Shown: positions 42,722 through 50,848 of the stretch, in pieces
Numbering within the stretch: the stretch's first letter is position 1
Layout of the letters: every line of letters starts with the position of its first letter
Assembly: GCA_020524245.1 (NCBI GenBank)
Contig: JAIVLN010000006.1
Location: forward strand, 124,001 to 188,000
Reading direction: 5' to 3'
Length of the DNA stretch: 64,000 bases
From: Rossellomorea aquimaris
Lineage (GTDB): Bacteria > Bacillota > Bacilli > Bacillales > Fictibacillaceae
Notes under the pieces: model-generated
What the model was told of the DNA's origin: nothing
Seen by the model: only the letters and a program-made list of their open reading frames with translations
Database searches by the model: none
Made by a program: the position numbers and the translations under genes

Positions 42722-43399
42722 TTGAGGTCAAAACTTGTACTGATATTAGCGATTGTAATGGGATTAATTACAACGGTATTATTTTTTAACTACATGAAAC
42801 AGTATGATGCCGAAACCGTTGCAAGCAAAACAAAGATAGAGGTTGTTGTTGCGGTAAGCGAAATAAAACGAAATATGCCGATCACGAAAGATCTGCTGGA
42901 GATCAAGATGCTCCCAGAGGAAGGCGTCCACCCAAATGCATTAAAGAAAGTGGAGGATGCAGTCGGACAGTATGCAACAGCAGATATCGTGAAAGGTGAA
43001 GCCGTCCTTTCCAATCATTTGCAAAACTCGAAGGAAGAGTCATTATTTGTTTCAAGGAAGGTAAGGGAAGGGTTCCGTGCTGTATCGGTAGGATTAAACC
43101 TGCCTCAGTCTGTTACAAATTTGATTGAGCCTGAGGATCAAGTGGATGTCATTGGAACGAAAAAAGAAGGAGATAAGCAAGTTTCAACCTTTGTAGTTGA
43201 AAACGTAAGGGTCCTTGCTGTAGGGAGACGGATGGTAGAAACGACAGAAGGACAACCCTATGTCGAATACACCTCAGCAACTGTCGAAGTGCTTCCAAAT
43301 GAGGCTGTAAAGCTTGTAAACGCTTTAGAATCAGGTACTGTGCATTTCGCCCTTCGAACAAGAGTCCAGCCTGACAAGGAGGCTGCATCAGATGACTGA
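42722..43399 (+). CDS. cpaB: CpaB/RcpC-like Flp pilus assembly protein
   Basis: A 225-aa protein: a signal anchor, then a SAF domain (about residues 35-95, VVVAVSEIKRNMPITKDLLEIKML) and the RcpC domain (VSVGLNLPQSVTNLIEPEDQVDVI). TTG 42722 has AGGTGA at 5-6 nt; GTG 42713 lacks a site. It overlaps the CpaE-like gene by 8 nt. Confidence 0.85.
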   Translation: MRSKLVLILAIVMGLITTVLFFNYMKQYDAETVASKTKIEVVVAVSEIKRNMPITKDLLEIKMLPEEGVHPNALKKVEDAVGQYATADIVKGEAVLSNHLQNSKEESLFVSRKVREGFRAVSVGLNLPQSVTNLIEPEDQVDVIGTKKEGDKQVSTFVVENVRVLAVGRRMVETTEGQPYVEYTSATVEVLPNEAVKLVNALESGTVHFALRTRVQPDKEAASDD

Positions 43400-44255
43400 T
43401 ACAACAGTAGAAACAGTTGAAAAGGAAGTTAAACAAAAGCATAAACGCGGTGAAATGATTACCGTTTGCAGTGCGAAAGGTGGAGTTGGCCGTACAACAA
43501 TGACGGTCAACTTGGCCGTTGCTTTATGTAAGAAGAACATTAAAGTCGGTATTCTAGATGGGAATTTCATGTTTGGTGACGTCGGATTAGCAATGGATTT
43601 ACAGGCAGCATTTACGGTTAAAGATGTCATTGAAGATATTGAAGAACTGGATGAAGTAAGTTTATCCAGTTATTTCAGTCGTCACGAAAGTGGAGTGAAA
43701 ATATTGGCGGCTCCAGATCGTCCGGAGTATTCAGAGTTAGTTACCAAGGATAATGTCAGCAAGATACTGGATTTAATGCTCACTCAGCTTGATTATGTGA
43801 TTGTCGATACCGGAGTAGGATTGCAAGATCAAACCCTGTCATTGATTGAAAAAGCGGATCAAGTTCTTATGCTGACCAATTTAGAGATGGCGACATTAAA
43901 AAATACGAAACTGATGCTTGAAACACTCGAAACACTTGATTTAAGAGATAAGGTCACAACTGTAATCAATCGTTCAACGATGGAAAGTGTCATCAATGCT
44001 TCGGATGTTCCTGATATTTTAGAAGATTATCAACCTTATTATATTCCGAATGATTTTCAAATTGCTTCCCAGTCCCTCAATATCGGTATACCCTTTGTGA
44101 TAAATCAAAGAAAGACAGAGCTTGCAAAGGCGGTCTATAAGATGGCAGAACAGTTGACCTCCAGGAGGGAAATCAAGGTGTATGAATCTGAAGAACCTTC
44201 CTTTCTTTCAAAGCTCTTTCAAAAGTCTAAACGAAGCAAGGAGGGAACGAATTGA
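43392..44255 (+). CDS. cpaE: CpaE/TadZ-like ParA-family ATPase
   Basis: A 287-aa P-loop protein. The deviant Walker A is KGGVGRTTMT with Arg in place of the second Lys, and the Walker B-like segments are GILDGNFMFGDVGLAMDL and DYVIVDTGVGLQDQTL. There is no N-terminal receiver-like domain. TadZ/CpaE places the secretion machine in the cell. The Arg may lower ATP hydrolysis. It overlaps the CpaF gene by 4 nt. Confidence 0.87.
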   Translation: MTDTTVETVEKEVKQKHKRGEMITVCSAKGGVGRTTMTVNLAVALCKKNIKVGILDGNFMFGDVGLAMDLQAAFTVKDVIEDIEELDEVSLSSYFSRHESGVKILAAPDRPEYSELVTKDNVSKILDLMLTQLDYVIVDTGVGLQDQTLSLIEKADQVLMLTNLEMATLKNTKLMLETLETLDLRDKVTTVINRSTMESVINASDVPDILEDYQPYYIPNDFQIASQSLNIGIPFVINQRKTELAKAVYKMAEQLTSRREIKVYESEEPSFLSKLFQKSKRSKEGTN

Positions 44256-45691
44256 GTTTACTAGAGAAGGTCCAGGCGAAGAGCCAGGAGAAGAAGGAGA
44301 ATCCCGATTTTCAGACTCGCGTAGAAGAAGAGAAACCTATTCAGAAGCCAGACTTGATCTCAAGCTTTCGTCCAAAAAAGAAAGTGGTCGAAACAGAGTC
44401 GGATCGTGATAAGAAGCAGGATCAGAAATTCAATAAACATTTGGAATTGAAAAATCGTCTACATAAAAAGATTTTAGAAGAAATGAACGAGAACGATGAC
44501 GTTGAACAAATCATTCCAAATCTTGATACAATGGCGATTGAAATTATAAAAAATGATGAAATGTTCCGGGGCGCGATTGATCGAAAAAAAGTGGTGGAAG
44601 AGCTTGTTCATGATTTGACGGGGTTTGGTCCGATCAACCCTCTGTTAATGGACCCTGAAGTGACAGAGGTAATGGTGAATGGTCCTGATATGGTGTATAT
44701 CGAACGTAAGGGGAAATTGATGTTGACTGGGGTACGCTTCCGGGATAATGATCACATCATGAATGTCATTGAAAAAATCGTGGCACCGATCGGTAGACGA
44801 GTAGATGAAAGCTCTCCAATGGTTGATGCCCGTTTACCAGATGGTTCCCGTGTCAACGCAATCATCCCACCACTCGCTTTAAATGGACCTACCATCACAA
44901 TTCGTAAATTCTCAAAAGACCCTTTTACAATTGATAATCTTGTTAGTTTTGGTACGCTAACTCAAGAAATGGCAACATTCATAGAAGCTTGTGTAAAGGC
45001 TCGATTGAACATCTTTGTCTCAGGTGGGACCGGATCCGGAAAGACGACGACGTTGAATGTTCTCTCTTCTTTTATCTTTAATGATGAACGTATTGTCACT
45101 ATCGAGGATGCGGCAGAATTACAATTGGGACAGCCGCATGTCATATCACTCGAATCGAGACCTCCGAACATAGAAGGAAAAGGTGCTATTACAATCCGAG
45201 ATTTAGTTCGAAACTCTCTTCGTATGAGACCGGATCGAATCGTCATTGGTGAGGTTCGTGGAGCAGAAGCGTTGGATATGCTTCAAGCTATGAATACAGG
45301 ACATGATGGTTCACTTGCAACAGGTCACTCAAACAGTCCAAGGGATATGATTTCAAGACTTGAAACGATGGTTCTGCTTGCGGGTGTTGAGTTGCCTGTA
45401 AAAGCGATTCGTGAACAGATTGCAGGTGCGATAGATTTGATCATCCAGCAATCACGATTAAAGGATGGTACGAGGAAAATAACGAAGATAACTGAAGTTC
45501 AAGGTCTTGAAGGTGATGTCATCGTACTTCAAGATATTTTCGAGTATCAGCAAGAGGGTGTAGATGCAGAAGGTAAAATCATGGGACGACTTGTTCCGAC
45601 AGGTGTTCGTCCGAAATTTTATGAACGATTAGAGCAATCAGGATTGGATATTCCTCCGAGTGTATTTCTCCCCAAGGAGGAATGGGTTTAA
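44252..45691 (+). CDS. cpaF: CpaF/TadA secretion ATPase
   Basis: A 479-aa hexameric type II/IV secretion ATPase: GxGP-type N-domain ([20 protein letters not shown]), Walker [12 protein letters not shown], Asp box with EDAAELQL, Walker [15 protein letters not shown] and His box [13 protein letters not shown]. It powers pilus extension. The TTG start at 44252 has AAGGAGGGAACG before it. A charged, flexible N-terminal region of about 70 residues precedes the catalytic part. Confidence 0.93.
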   Translation: MSLLEKVQAKSQEKKENPDFQTRVEEEKPIQKPDLISSFRPKKKVVETESDRDKKQDQKFNKHLELKNRLHKKILEEMNENDDVEQIIPNLDTMAIEIIKNDEMFRGAIDRKKVVEELVHDLTGFGPINPLLMDPEVTEVMVNGPDMVYIERKGKLMLTGVRFRDNDHIMNVIEKIVAPIGRRVDESSPMVDARLPDGSRVNAIIPPLALNGPTITIRKFSKDPFTIDNLVSFGTLTQEMATFIEACVKARLNIFVSGGTGSGKTTTLNVLSSFIFNDERIVTIEDAAELQLGQPHVISLESRPPNIEGKGAITIRDLVRNSLRMRPDRIVIGEVRGAEALDMLQAMNTGHDGSLATGHSNSPRDMISRLETMVLLAGVELPVKAIREQIAGAIDLIIQQSRLKDGTRKITKITEVQGLEGDVIVLQDIFEYQQEGVDAEGKIMGRLVPTGVRPKFYERLEQSGLDIPPSVFLPKEEWV

Positions 45692-46650
45692 TGCATACCT
45701 ACTTGATTCTGATGGTGTCTTTCAGTTCATTCTTATTTTTTTATGCCATACTGCAATTGACATTATTATCAAACAAACGTTTGAACAAACGGATGAACTA
45801 TTATTTATCTGCTAAGAAGAAATCAAAACTCGATAAACGAAAATTTAATGCTGCACTCCAAATTCAATTGTATAAACAACAGATGCGCTCTAAGGTATCG
45901 AAAAAGAAAAGTAAAAAGCTCGAAAACATGCTAAGAAGAGCAGGTGTCCCCTTAAAGCCAGAGGAATTCATTTTATTTCGGTGGATATCTTCTTTGCTTA
46001 TGGCAGCTTTTTTTTACTTGATTTTCGGAAAAGTACTGATGGTTTTCCTTGGAGCAATGCTGGGCTATATGCTACCAATAATTTGGATTAAGAATAAAGA
46101 AAAGAAGAGAATTCAGAAGTTCAATGATGGTTTAGCAGATATGATTTCAACTGTAGTAGGATCGTTGAGAGCGGGGTTCAGTTTCCCTCAAGCTTTGAAA
46201 ACCGTTGTAGAGGAATCGGATGATCCAATCAGTAGTGAAATTGGATATGTACTGAAGGAAATGCAATATGGTAGCTCATTAGAGGATTCCTTGAGTGAAT
46301 TATATGAACGCATGCCGAGTGAAGATCTCGAATTGATGATACAGGCAATTCTGATTCAAAGACAGGTTGGCGGAAATTTGGCTATAGTACTTGATAAAAT
46401 TGTCCAAACGATTCGGGACCGTACGAAAATCCAGCGGCAAATTATAACCTTGACTGCTCAAGGGAAGCTTTCTGGAATTGTAATCGGACTTCTTCCAGTA
46501 ATATTAGGACTCGTTCTTTTTGCCATTGAACCAGAATATATCAGTAAATTATTTACCAACATGCTCGGTATCGGGATGATGATTGCTGGAATCATCTCAG
46601 GTACAATCGGATTTATTTTAATAAGAAAAGTTACAACAATCGAGGTGTAA
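45691..46650 (+). CDS. tadB: TadB-like inner-membrane platform protein
   Basis: A 319-aa T2SSF-domain protein: N-terminal TM, a basic cytoplasmic region, a pair of TM helices near residues 95-135, the T2SF domain with GGNLAIVLDKIVQTIRDR, and two C-terminal TM helices. ATG 45691 overlaps the cpaF stop and has AAGGAGG 10 nt upstream. Confidence 0.87.
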   Translation: MHTYLILMVSFSSFLFFYAILQLTLLSNKRLNKRMNYYLSAKKKSKLDKRKFNAALQIQLYKQQMRSKVSKKKSKKLENMLRRAGVPLKPEEFILFRWISSLLMAAFFYLIFGKVLMVFLGAMLGYMLPIIWIKNKEKKRIQKFNDGLADMISTVVGSLRAGFSFPQALKTVVEESDDPISSEIGYVLKEMQYGSSLEDSLSELYERMPSEDLELMIQAILIQRQVGGNLAIVLDKIVQTIRDRTKIQRQIITLTAQGKLSGIVIGLLPVILGLVLFAIEPEYISKLFTNMLGIGMMIAGIISGTIGFILIRKVTTIEV

Positions 46651-46654
46651 AGAC

Positions 46655-47566
46655 ATGTTGTACTTAAGCTTTTTTATTTCTGTGACATTGTTTCTGTATT
46701 CATTATACGTATTTCGGAGTGAACGGAAAGAGGTATTGAAAAGAAGGCTTTCCTCTTTTGTAGGTAAAAAAGAGGAAATGGAAAATCAGGATGAAACTTC
46801 AAAACCTTTAAAAAAACGTTTGCTAAGTCCACTTTGGAAGGATTTTCGAAAGGGATACAGGAATAAAATGAGGGGAGAAAAGCAAGCGAAGCTGGAACTC
46901 AAGCTATTACAAGCAGGCAATCCCTTTGGTATGACACCTTTGGAGTACAGACTTATTCAGATCGGGTTGATCATGATTACCCCAATCCTCGTTGGCGGCT
47001 GGGGAGTTATGATGGAATTTGAAATTGGTGGAATTCTATCATCTGCTATTATTGCATTGCTTATTGCGCTCGTTCTTCCACCCTATTATGTTTCAAGTAA
47101 AATCAAGGCTCGTTCAAAACGTGCATTACGGGAGTTACCAGATATTTTGGATTTGTTGACGGTAAGTTTAGAAGCTGGTCTAGGTTTCGATGGTGCTTTA
47201 AGTAAGGTGGTTTCCAAAAAGGAAGGTGTACTTTCCTCTGAGTTTCATCGCTGTCTAGAAGAGATCCGCTTAGGGAAGACCCGTCGTGAAGCTCTTCGTG
47301 GAGTAAGGGATCGATTAGTTGTAGATGAAATTAATATTGTGATCAGCAGCATACTTCAGGCTGAAAAGTTAGGTATGGGTATGGTCAATGTCTTGCGTGT
47401 ACAATCAGAGGAAGTACGTGATCAACGTAAGCAGCGTGCAGAACAGGAAGCGATGAAGGCACCGGTTAAGATGCTGTTCCCGCTTGTCCTATTCATATTC
47501 CCAAGCTTGTTCATCGTTCTTTTAGGACCCGTTGTTATCGAATTTATTGCAAGTTTCAACAAATAA
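46655..47566 (+). CDS. tadC: TadC-like inner-membrane platform protein
   Basis: A 303-aa partner of TadB with the same T2SSF topology and the motif LDLLTVSLEAGLGFDGALSKV. It closes the Tad operon (DUF192, flp, cpaA, tadE, tadG-like, cpaB, cpaE, cpaF, tadB, tadC). GAGGTGTAAAG precedes the start. No secretin is present, as expected for a monoderm. Confidence 0.87.
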   Translation: MLYLSFFISVTLFLYSLYVFRSERKEVLKRRLSSFVGKKEEMENQDETSKPLKKRLLSPLWKDFRKGYRNKMRGEKQAKLELKLLQAGNPFGMTPLEYRLIQIGLIMITPILVGGWGVMMEFEIGGILSSAIIALLIALVLPPYYVSSKIKARSKRALRELPDILDLLTVSLEAGLGFDGALSKVVSKKEGVLSSEFHRCLEEIRLGKTRREALRGVRDRLVVDEINIVISSILQAEKLGMGMVNVLRVQSEEVRDQRKQRAEQEAMKAPVKMLFPLVLFIFPSLFIVLLGPVVIEFIASFNK

Positions 47567-47568
47567 CA

Positions 47569-47597
47569 TTTACATTACATTTGTCTTAGCATATAAT
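47569..47597 (+). promoter_or_regulatory. Sigma-A promoter of the rsgA-like leader transcript
   Basis: TTTACA (47569-47574), a 17-bp spacer and a perfect TATAAT (47592-47597), about 40 bp before the leader peptide. Confidence 0.78.
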
Positions 47598-47635
47598 GGT
47601 AACAAATCGAAAGCACTTTAAGGAGGTTATGTTTT

Positions 47636-47710
47636 ATGTACAAATTCAATCGCACACTTCATTCATTAATTGTATATAAAGCACAGCCCCTTAAGGTGAA
47701 CGTGAAATAG
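47636..47710 (+). CDS. 24-codon leader peptide of a transcription attenuator
   Basis: ATG 47636 follows AAGGAGG (47620-47626) at 9 nt, one of the best ribosome binding sites of the window, and the frame encodes 24 residues (start MYKFNRTLHSL, end PLKVNVK) before TAG. The codons GCACAGCCC (47681-47689) inside it are complementary to GGGCTGTGC (47743-47751) in the 5' part of terminator 1. A ribosome stalled early would leave them free to make the antiterminator; a ribosome finishing the peptide would block them. This is the logic of antibiotic-induced attenuation leaders. Confidence 0.72.
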   Translation: MYKFNRTLHSLIVYKAQPLKVNVK

Positions 47711-47738
47711 TTCTCTGATTTTTGATGTAGATTATTCG

Positions 47739-47770
47739 CCATGGGCTGTGCGACTAGCCTATGGTTTTTT
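47739..47770 (+). terminator. Attenuator terminator 1 upstream of rsgA-like gene
   Basis: CCATGGGCT (47739-47747) pairs with AGCCTATGG (47756-47764), then six T. Its 5' arm overlaps the sequence able to pair with the leader-peptide codons. Confidence 0.8.
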
Positions 47771-47793
47771 ATTTTCGTAAAAAAAACTACACG

Positions 47794-47835
47794 AGAGACC
47801 ATCGGTTTATTTTCCGGTGGTCTCTTTATTTTTAC
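47794..47835 (+). terminator. Second terminator hairpin upstream of rsgA-like gene
   Basis: A 12-bp stem AGAGACCATCGG / CCGGTGGTCTCT (47794-47805 with 47814-47825) followed by TTATTTTTA. I found no obvious antiterminator for it. Confidence 0.75.
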
Positions 47836-47857
47836 TCAAAAATTGGAGGAAACAAAT

Positions 47858-48907
47858 TTGAATTTACAACAACTTGGTTTTAATGAAGAAAGAAATGAAC
47901 AAGCGAAACAATGGATTGAAAAAGGATATGAACCGGCCCGTGTCTCACAAGAGCATAAAGGGATGTATACCTTATTGGCAGAACAAGGTGAAGTAAAAGG
48001 AACCATTTCAGGGAAAATGAACTATGAAGCGTTTGACCGTGAACATTATCCAGCTGTCGGCGATTGGGTCATGTGTCAGGTACACAGTTCTGAAGAACGC
48101 GCCACCATTCATGCGCTCCTGCCCCGAACGAGCAAATTTTCTCGTAAAATAGCGGGCACGACAACTGAAGAGCAGATCATTGCGACTAATATTGATACGG
48201 TCTTTCTCGTCAATGCGATGAATAAGGATTTGAATGCGAGAAGGATTGAACGGTATCTTCTGATGGCTTGGGAAAGCGGTGCAAATCCTGTTATCGTACT
48301 CAGTAAAAGTGACCTGTGTGAAAATGTAGCTGAGCGGGTAAATGAAGTAGAAACAGTTGCTTTAGGTGTCCCGATTCTCGTCATCAGCTCTCAAACCGGT
48401 GAGGGAATTGAAGCATTAACACCATACCTTGTGGAAGGAAAAACCGTGGCTTTACTTGGATCCTCTGGAGCAGGAAAATCAACTCTTGTGAATTGCCTTT
48501 ATGGTGAAGAAATTCAGAAGGTGAAGGAAATCCGTGAAGGGGATGACAAAGGGAAGCACACGACCACTCATCGAGAAATGTTCTTGCTGCCACAAGGTGG
48601 ATTATTGATTGATACACCGGGTATGAGAGAGCTCCAATTGTGGAATACGAATGATGGACTGTCTGAAAGCTTTCAGGATATCGAAGCGCTTGCGGATGTA
48701 TGTAAATTCCGAGACTGTCAGCATGATGATGAACCGGGTTGTGCCGTGAATGGTGCAATTGAAGCCGGGGACCTGACAGAGGAACGGTTCGCATCATACA
48801 AGAAACTGCAAAAAGAGCTTGCCTATCTTGAGCGTAAAAATGACCAAAAAGCACAGTTACAGGAAAAGAAAAAGTGGAAGAAGATTTCGAAAAGTATGAG
48901 GAGGTAG
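47858..48907 (+). CDS. RsgA-like small-subunit-dependent ribosome GTPase
   Basis: A 349-aa circularly permuted GTPase: OB-fold domain (about 30-100, [10 protein letters not shown]), G4 motif LSKSDL (Ser instead of the usual Asn/Thr), P-loop [10 protein letters not shown]3 DTPGMREL and the zinc motif [14 protein letters not shown] (Cys, Cys, His, Cys). RsgA acts in late 30S maturation. This copy is likely an extra paralogue, since the housekeeping gene usually sits with prkC. TTG 47858 has GGAGGA at 7 nt; an upstream in-frame ATG lies inside terminator 1. The attenuated leader suggests induction by ribosome-targeting stress. Confidence 0.87.
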   Translation: MNLQQLGFNEERNEQAKQWIEKGYEPARVSQEHKGMYTLLAEQGEVKGTISGKMNYEAFDREHYPAVGDWVMCQVHSSEERATIHALLPRTSKFSRKIAGTTTEEQIIATNIDTVFLVNAMNKDLNARRIERYLLMAWESGANPVIVLSKSDLCENVAERVNEVETVALGVPILVISSQTGEGIEALTPYLVEGKTVALLGSSGAGKSTLVNCLYGEEIQKVKEIREGDDKGKHTTTHREMFLLPQGGLLIDTPGMRELQLWNTNDGLSESFQDIEALADVCKFRDCQHDDEPGCAVNGAIEAGDLTEERFASYKKLQKELAYLERKNDQKAQLQEKKKWKKISKSMRR

Positions 48908-48909
48908 CG

Positions 48910-49311
48910 ATGCTATACAAACAATCGATCCAAACCAATGATCATGATGAAATGATTGATATTACCTCGACTGTTAAAGAACTGATCAAGAAAAGCGGTG
49001 TGCCGAATGGGGTTGCAAATGTGTATTGTGCACACACCACGGCTGGCATTACGATCAATGAAAATGCTGATCCTGATGTGAAGCATGATATGCTCATGCG
49101 GCTCGATGAAATCTATCCATGGAATCACGTGAAATACAAACATGCTGAGGGGAATTCAGCCTCTCACTTGAAGGCGAGTACTGTCGGCAGCTCACAAGTC
49201 GTTATCATTGAACATGGCGAGCTGATTCTAGGTACATGGCAGGGGATTTATTTCTGTGAATTCGATGGACCACGTACAAGAAATTATTATGTAAAAGTGA
49301 TGGAAGGGTAA
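48910..49311 (+). CDS. YjbQ/UPF0047 family protein
   Basis: A 133-aa protein of the YjbQ family with [18 protein letters not shown] and [29 protein letters not shown]. coli YjbQ shows weak thiamine-phosphate synthase activity, but the true role is unsettled. ATG 48910 has GAGGAGG upstream, two bases after the rsgA-like stop, so both share one transcript. Confidence 0.9.
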   Translation: MLYKQSIQTNDHDEMIDITSTVKELIKKSGVPNGVANVYCAHTTAGITINENADPDVKHDMLMRLDEIYPWNHVKYKHAEGNSASHLKASTVGSSQVVIIEHGELILGTWQGIYFCEFDGPRTRNYYVKVMEG

Positions 49312-49344
49312 TCAACTTTTGAGTAACAATTGCTTTTACCCAAT

Positions 49345-49396
49345 AAAAAAGGTGACCATTCAGGAAGCTCCGTGGAGCCCTGAAGGTCACCTTTTT
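49345..49396. terminator. Long terminator hairpin after yjbQ
   Basis: GGTGACC-A-TTCAGG-AA-GCTCC pairs with GGAGC-CCTGAA-GGTCACC, flanked by A6 and T5 runs, so it can act on both strands. Confidence 0.88.
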
Positions 49397-49401
49397 ACAT
49401 A

Positions 49402-49518
49402 TTAAACAGATAATGAATTGTCTTTTTGTTGTTCTTGTTTCTTCGCTTCAAGGGCCGTAATGTATGGTGGTAGTTTTTATAACCAGTTGTATTCATTTGC
49501 AGCTAAAGGAACACTCAT
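49402..49518 (-). pseudogene. Remnant of a minus-strand gene
   Basis: On the minus strand the last 24 codons before TAA (49402-49404) read like a real C-terminus (LPPYITALEAKKQEQQKDN), placed correctly before the bidirectional terminator at 49345-49396. Upstream it is interrupted by a TAA at 49474, after a 13-codon ATG frame starting near 49515. No full gene remains, so this looks like the tail of a decayed gene; the family is unknown. Confidence 0.35.
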
Positions 49519-49594
49519 AACAGGAGCTTACTAACTACTTGCTAAACACGAAACGAGATGGTAAAGTTTAGGTAAATATGAAAGTAGTGATTGC

Positions 49595-49726
49595 ATGGAA
49601 CCGACAGGTGGGGTTGGAATTATCGCGATTTTAACATCAGTATTCGGTTATATCTTCATCGGTGGTGCAACTTATGCTACTTACTTAATCTTTAAGATTC
49701 TTCGGAAATACGCTAAAAGCGAGTAA
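49595..49726 (+). CDS. 43-aa single-TM protein
   Basis: A short frame starting MEPTGGVGIIAIL, with one hydrophobic helix and a basic end (KILRKYAKSE). It is followed at once by a strong terminator (49730-49770), which supports expression. The ribosome binding site is poor. The family is not recognised. Confidence 0.5.
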   Translation: MEPTGGVGIIAILTSVFGYIFIGGATYATYLIFKILRKYAKSE

Positions 49727-49729
49727 ACA

Positions 49730-49772
49730 AAAACAGGACACTTCCTTTGTTCCAGGAAGTGTCCTGTTTTAT
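49730..49772. terminator. Terminator after the 43-aa gene
   Basis: A 17-bp stem AAAACAGGACACTTCCT / AGGAAGTGTCCTGTTTT followed by ATTATTTT. Confidence 0.85.
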
Positions 49773-49932
49773 TATTTTCGATTGAGTATTATGTCCCCTG
49801 CGGTTTGTAAAAACCCCTTATCACAAGGGATTGTATTTTGTTTATTTTTTAGTTTACATAACGTAATATACATGTATTTCATCATCCTTCAAGTTTTGTT
49901 CATGATAAAATGAAGCGAAAGGAGAGGTCGAG

Positions 49933-50394
49933 ATGAAAAAAGTGTTATTTGTAGGAACTGGTGGGATCTCTCGTACACCGATGGCTGCATCTCTATTCGA
50001 GAACATGCTTAAAAAGCAAGATTTAGGAGGGAGTTTTCTCGTTGAAATTGCGGCAACAGGTCATTGGCATATTGGTGAATCACCGGATGATGAAATCATT
50101 GATTTGTTGGAGGAGAAAGGCTGTGAAGTGAAGAGTCAACCTGTTCGACAGGTTAAAGTGGAAGATCTGCAAAACTTCGATTATCTTGTAGCGATGGATG
50201 CGGAAATATTGGGGACCTTGCACCAGATGGCGGGCCTGAAGGAAACTGGTGAAATTCTAAGGTTGTTGGACTTTGCGGAGACTATAGAAGAAGATGACAT
50301 CCCTGATCTATACGAGACCGGTGAACTAGATGGTGTTTATGACCTCATCTATACTGGGTGCAAAGCGTTCCTTGAATACCTCAACAAACAATAA
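49933..50394 (+). CDS. LMW protein-tyrosine-phosphatase-like protein lacking the catalytic cysteine
   Basis: A 153-aa protein of the low-molecular-weight phosphatase fold. The P-loop, normally VCxGNxCRSPMAE, reads VGTGGISRTPMAA: the nucleophilic Cys is Gly, the second Cys is Ser, and only the Arg remains. The acid loop DIPDLYETG is recognisable. It should be unable to form the phospho-cysteine intermediate, so it may bind phosphate ligands or proteins as a pseudoenzyme. GAAAGGAGAGG precedes the ATG. It is monocistronic. Confidence 0.75.
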   Translation: MKKVLFVGTGGISRTPMAASLFENMLKKQDLGGSFLVEIAATGHWHIGESPDDEIIDLLEEKGCEVKSQPVRQVKVEDLQNFDYLVAMDAEILGTLHQMAGLKETGEILRLLDFAETIEEDDIPDLYETGELDGVYDLIYTGCKAFLEYLNKQ

Positions 50395-50428
50395 AACCCG
50401 ATCTGCTTAAAGCGAGACCGGGTTTTTG
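50393..50428. terminator. Bidirectional terminator
   Basis: AAACCCG (50394-50400) pairs with CGGGTTT (50419-50425); A and T runs lie on opposite sides, between convergent genes. Confidence 0.75.
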
Positions 50429-50431
50429 TCA

Positions 50432-50689
50432 TTAATGTCTGGTTTTGCGCATGTTTTTCATAATAAAACTGATGATCAGTACGACTAAGATTGCTCCAAT
50501 CAAGGCTGGTATTATCGCAAAGCCTCCTAATGATGGTCCCCAGGAGCCTAAGAGAGCTGTACCGAGCCATGCACCAATGATTCCTGCTATGATATTACCG
50601 ATAATTCCACCTGGCACGTCTCTGCCGACAATCAGACCGGCTAACCAACCGATGATACCTCCAATGATTAATGCCCAAATCAATCCCAT
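50432..50689 (-). CDS. GlsB/YeaQ/YmgE family stress membrane protein
   Basis: An 85-aa Gly-rich protein with three TM helices (start MGLIWALIIGGIIGWLAGLI), the standard form of the transglycosylase-associated/GlsB family. It is induced in general stress in relatives. The sigma-B-like promoter at 50744-50769 reads toward it. AAGGAGGAATTC precedes the start. Confidence 0.9.
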   Translation of the reverse strand: MGLIWALIIGGIIGWLAGLIVGRDVPGGIIGNIIAGIIGAWLGTALLGSWGPSLGGFAIIPALIGAILVVLIISFIMKNMRKTRH

Positions 50690-50743
50690 TATGAATTCCT
50701 CCTTTTATTCAAAATGTTTGTTGGAAATAATTTTAGTTTTGTG

Positions 50744-50769
50744 ATACCCGTCGGAAATGATTCATAAAC
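50744..50769 (-). promoter_or_regulatory. Candidate sigma-B promoter of the GlsB-like gene
   Basis: On the minus strand GTTTAT (50769-50764), a 14-bp spacer and a perfect GGGTAT (50749-50744). This matches the sigma-B consensus at 11 of 12 positions. Confidence 0.75.
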
Positions 50770-50848
50770 AATTCATCGTAAATGTTTGGGTTTTCGAAGA
50801 ACGGGGGAAATTAAATATTATTACAAGATGAAAAAGGAGAGATCATAA

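Noticed and set aside
45771-45793. A further operator copy (CAAACAAACGTTTGAACAAAC)
   Set aside because: It lies inside the tadB coding region and matches only the central part of the palindrome; probably chance.
47741-47857. ATG 47741 as the rsgA-like start
   Set aside because: The codons fall inside two terminator hairpins without a ribosome binding site; TTG 47858 has GGAGGA at 7 nt.
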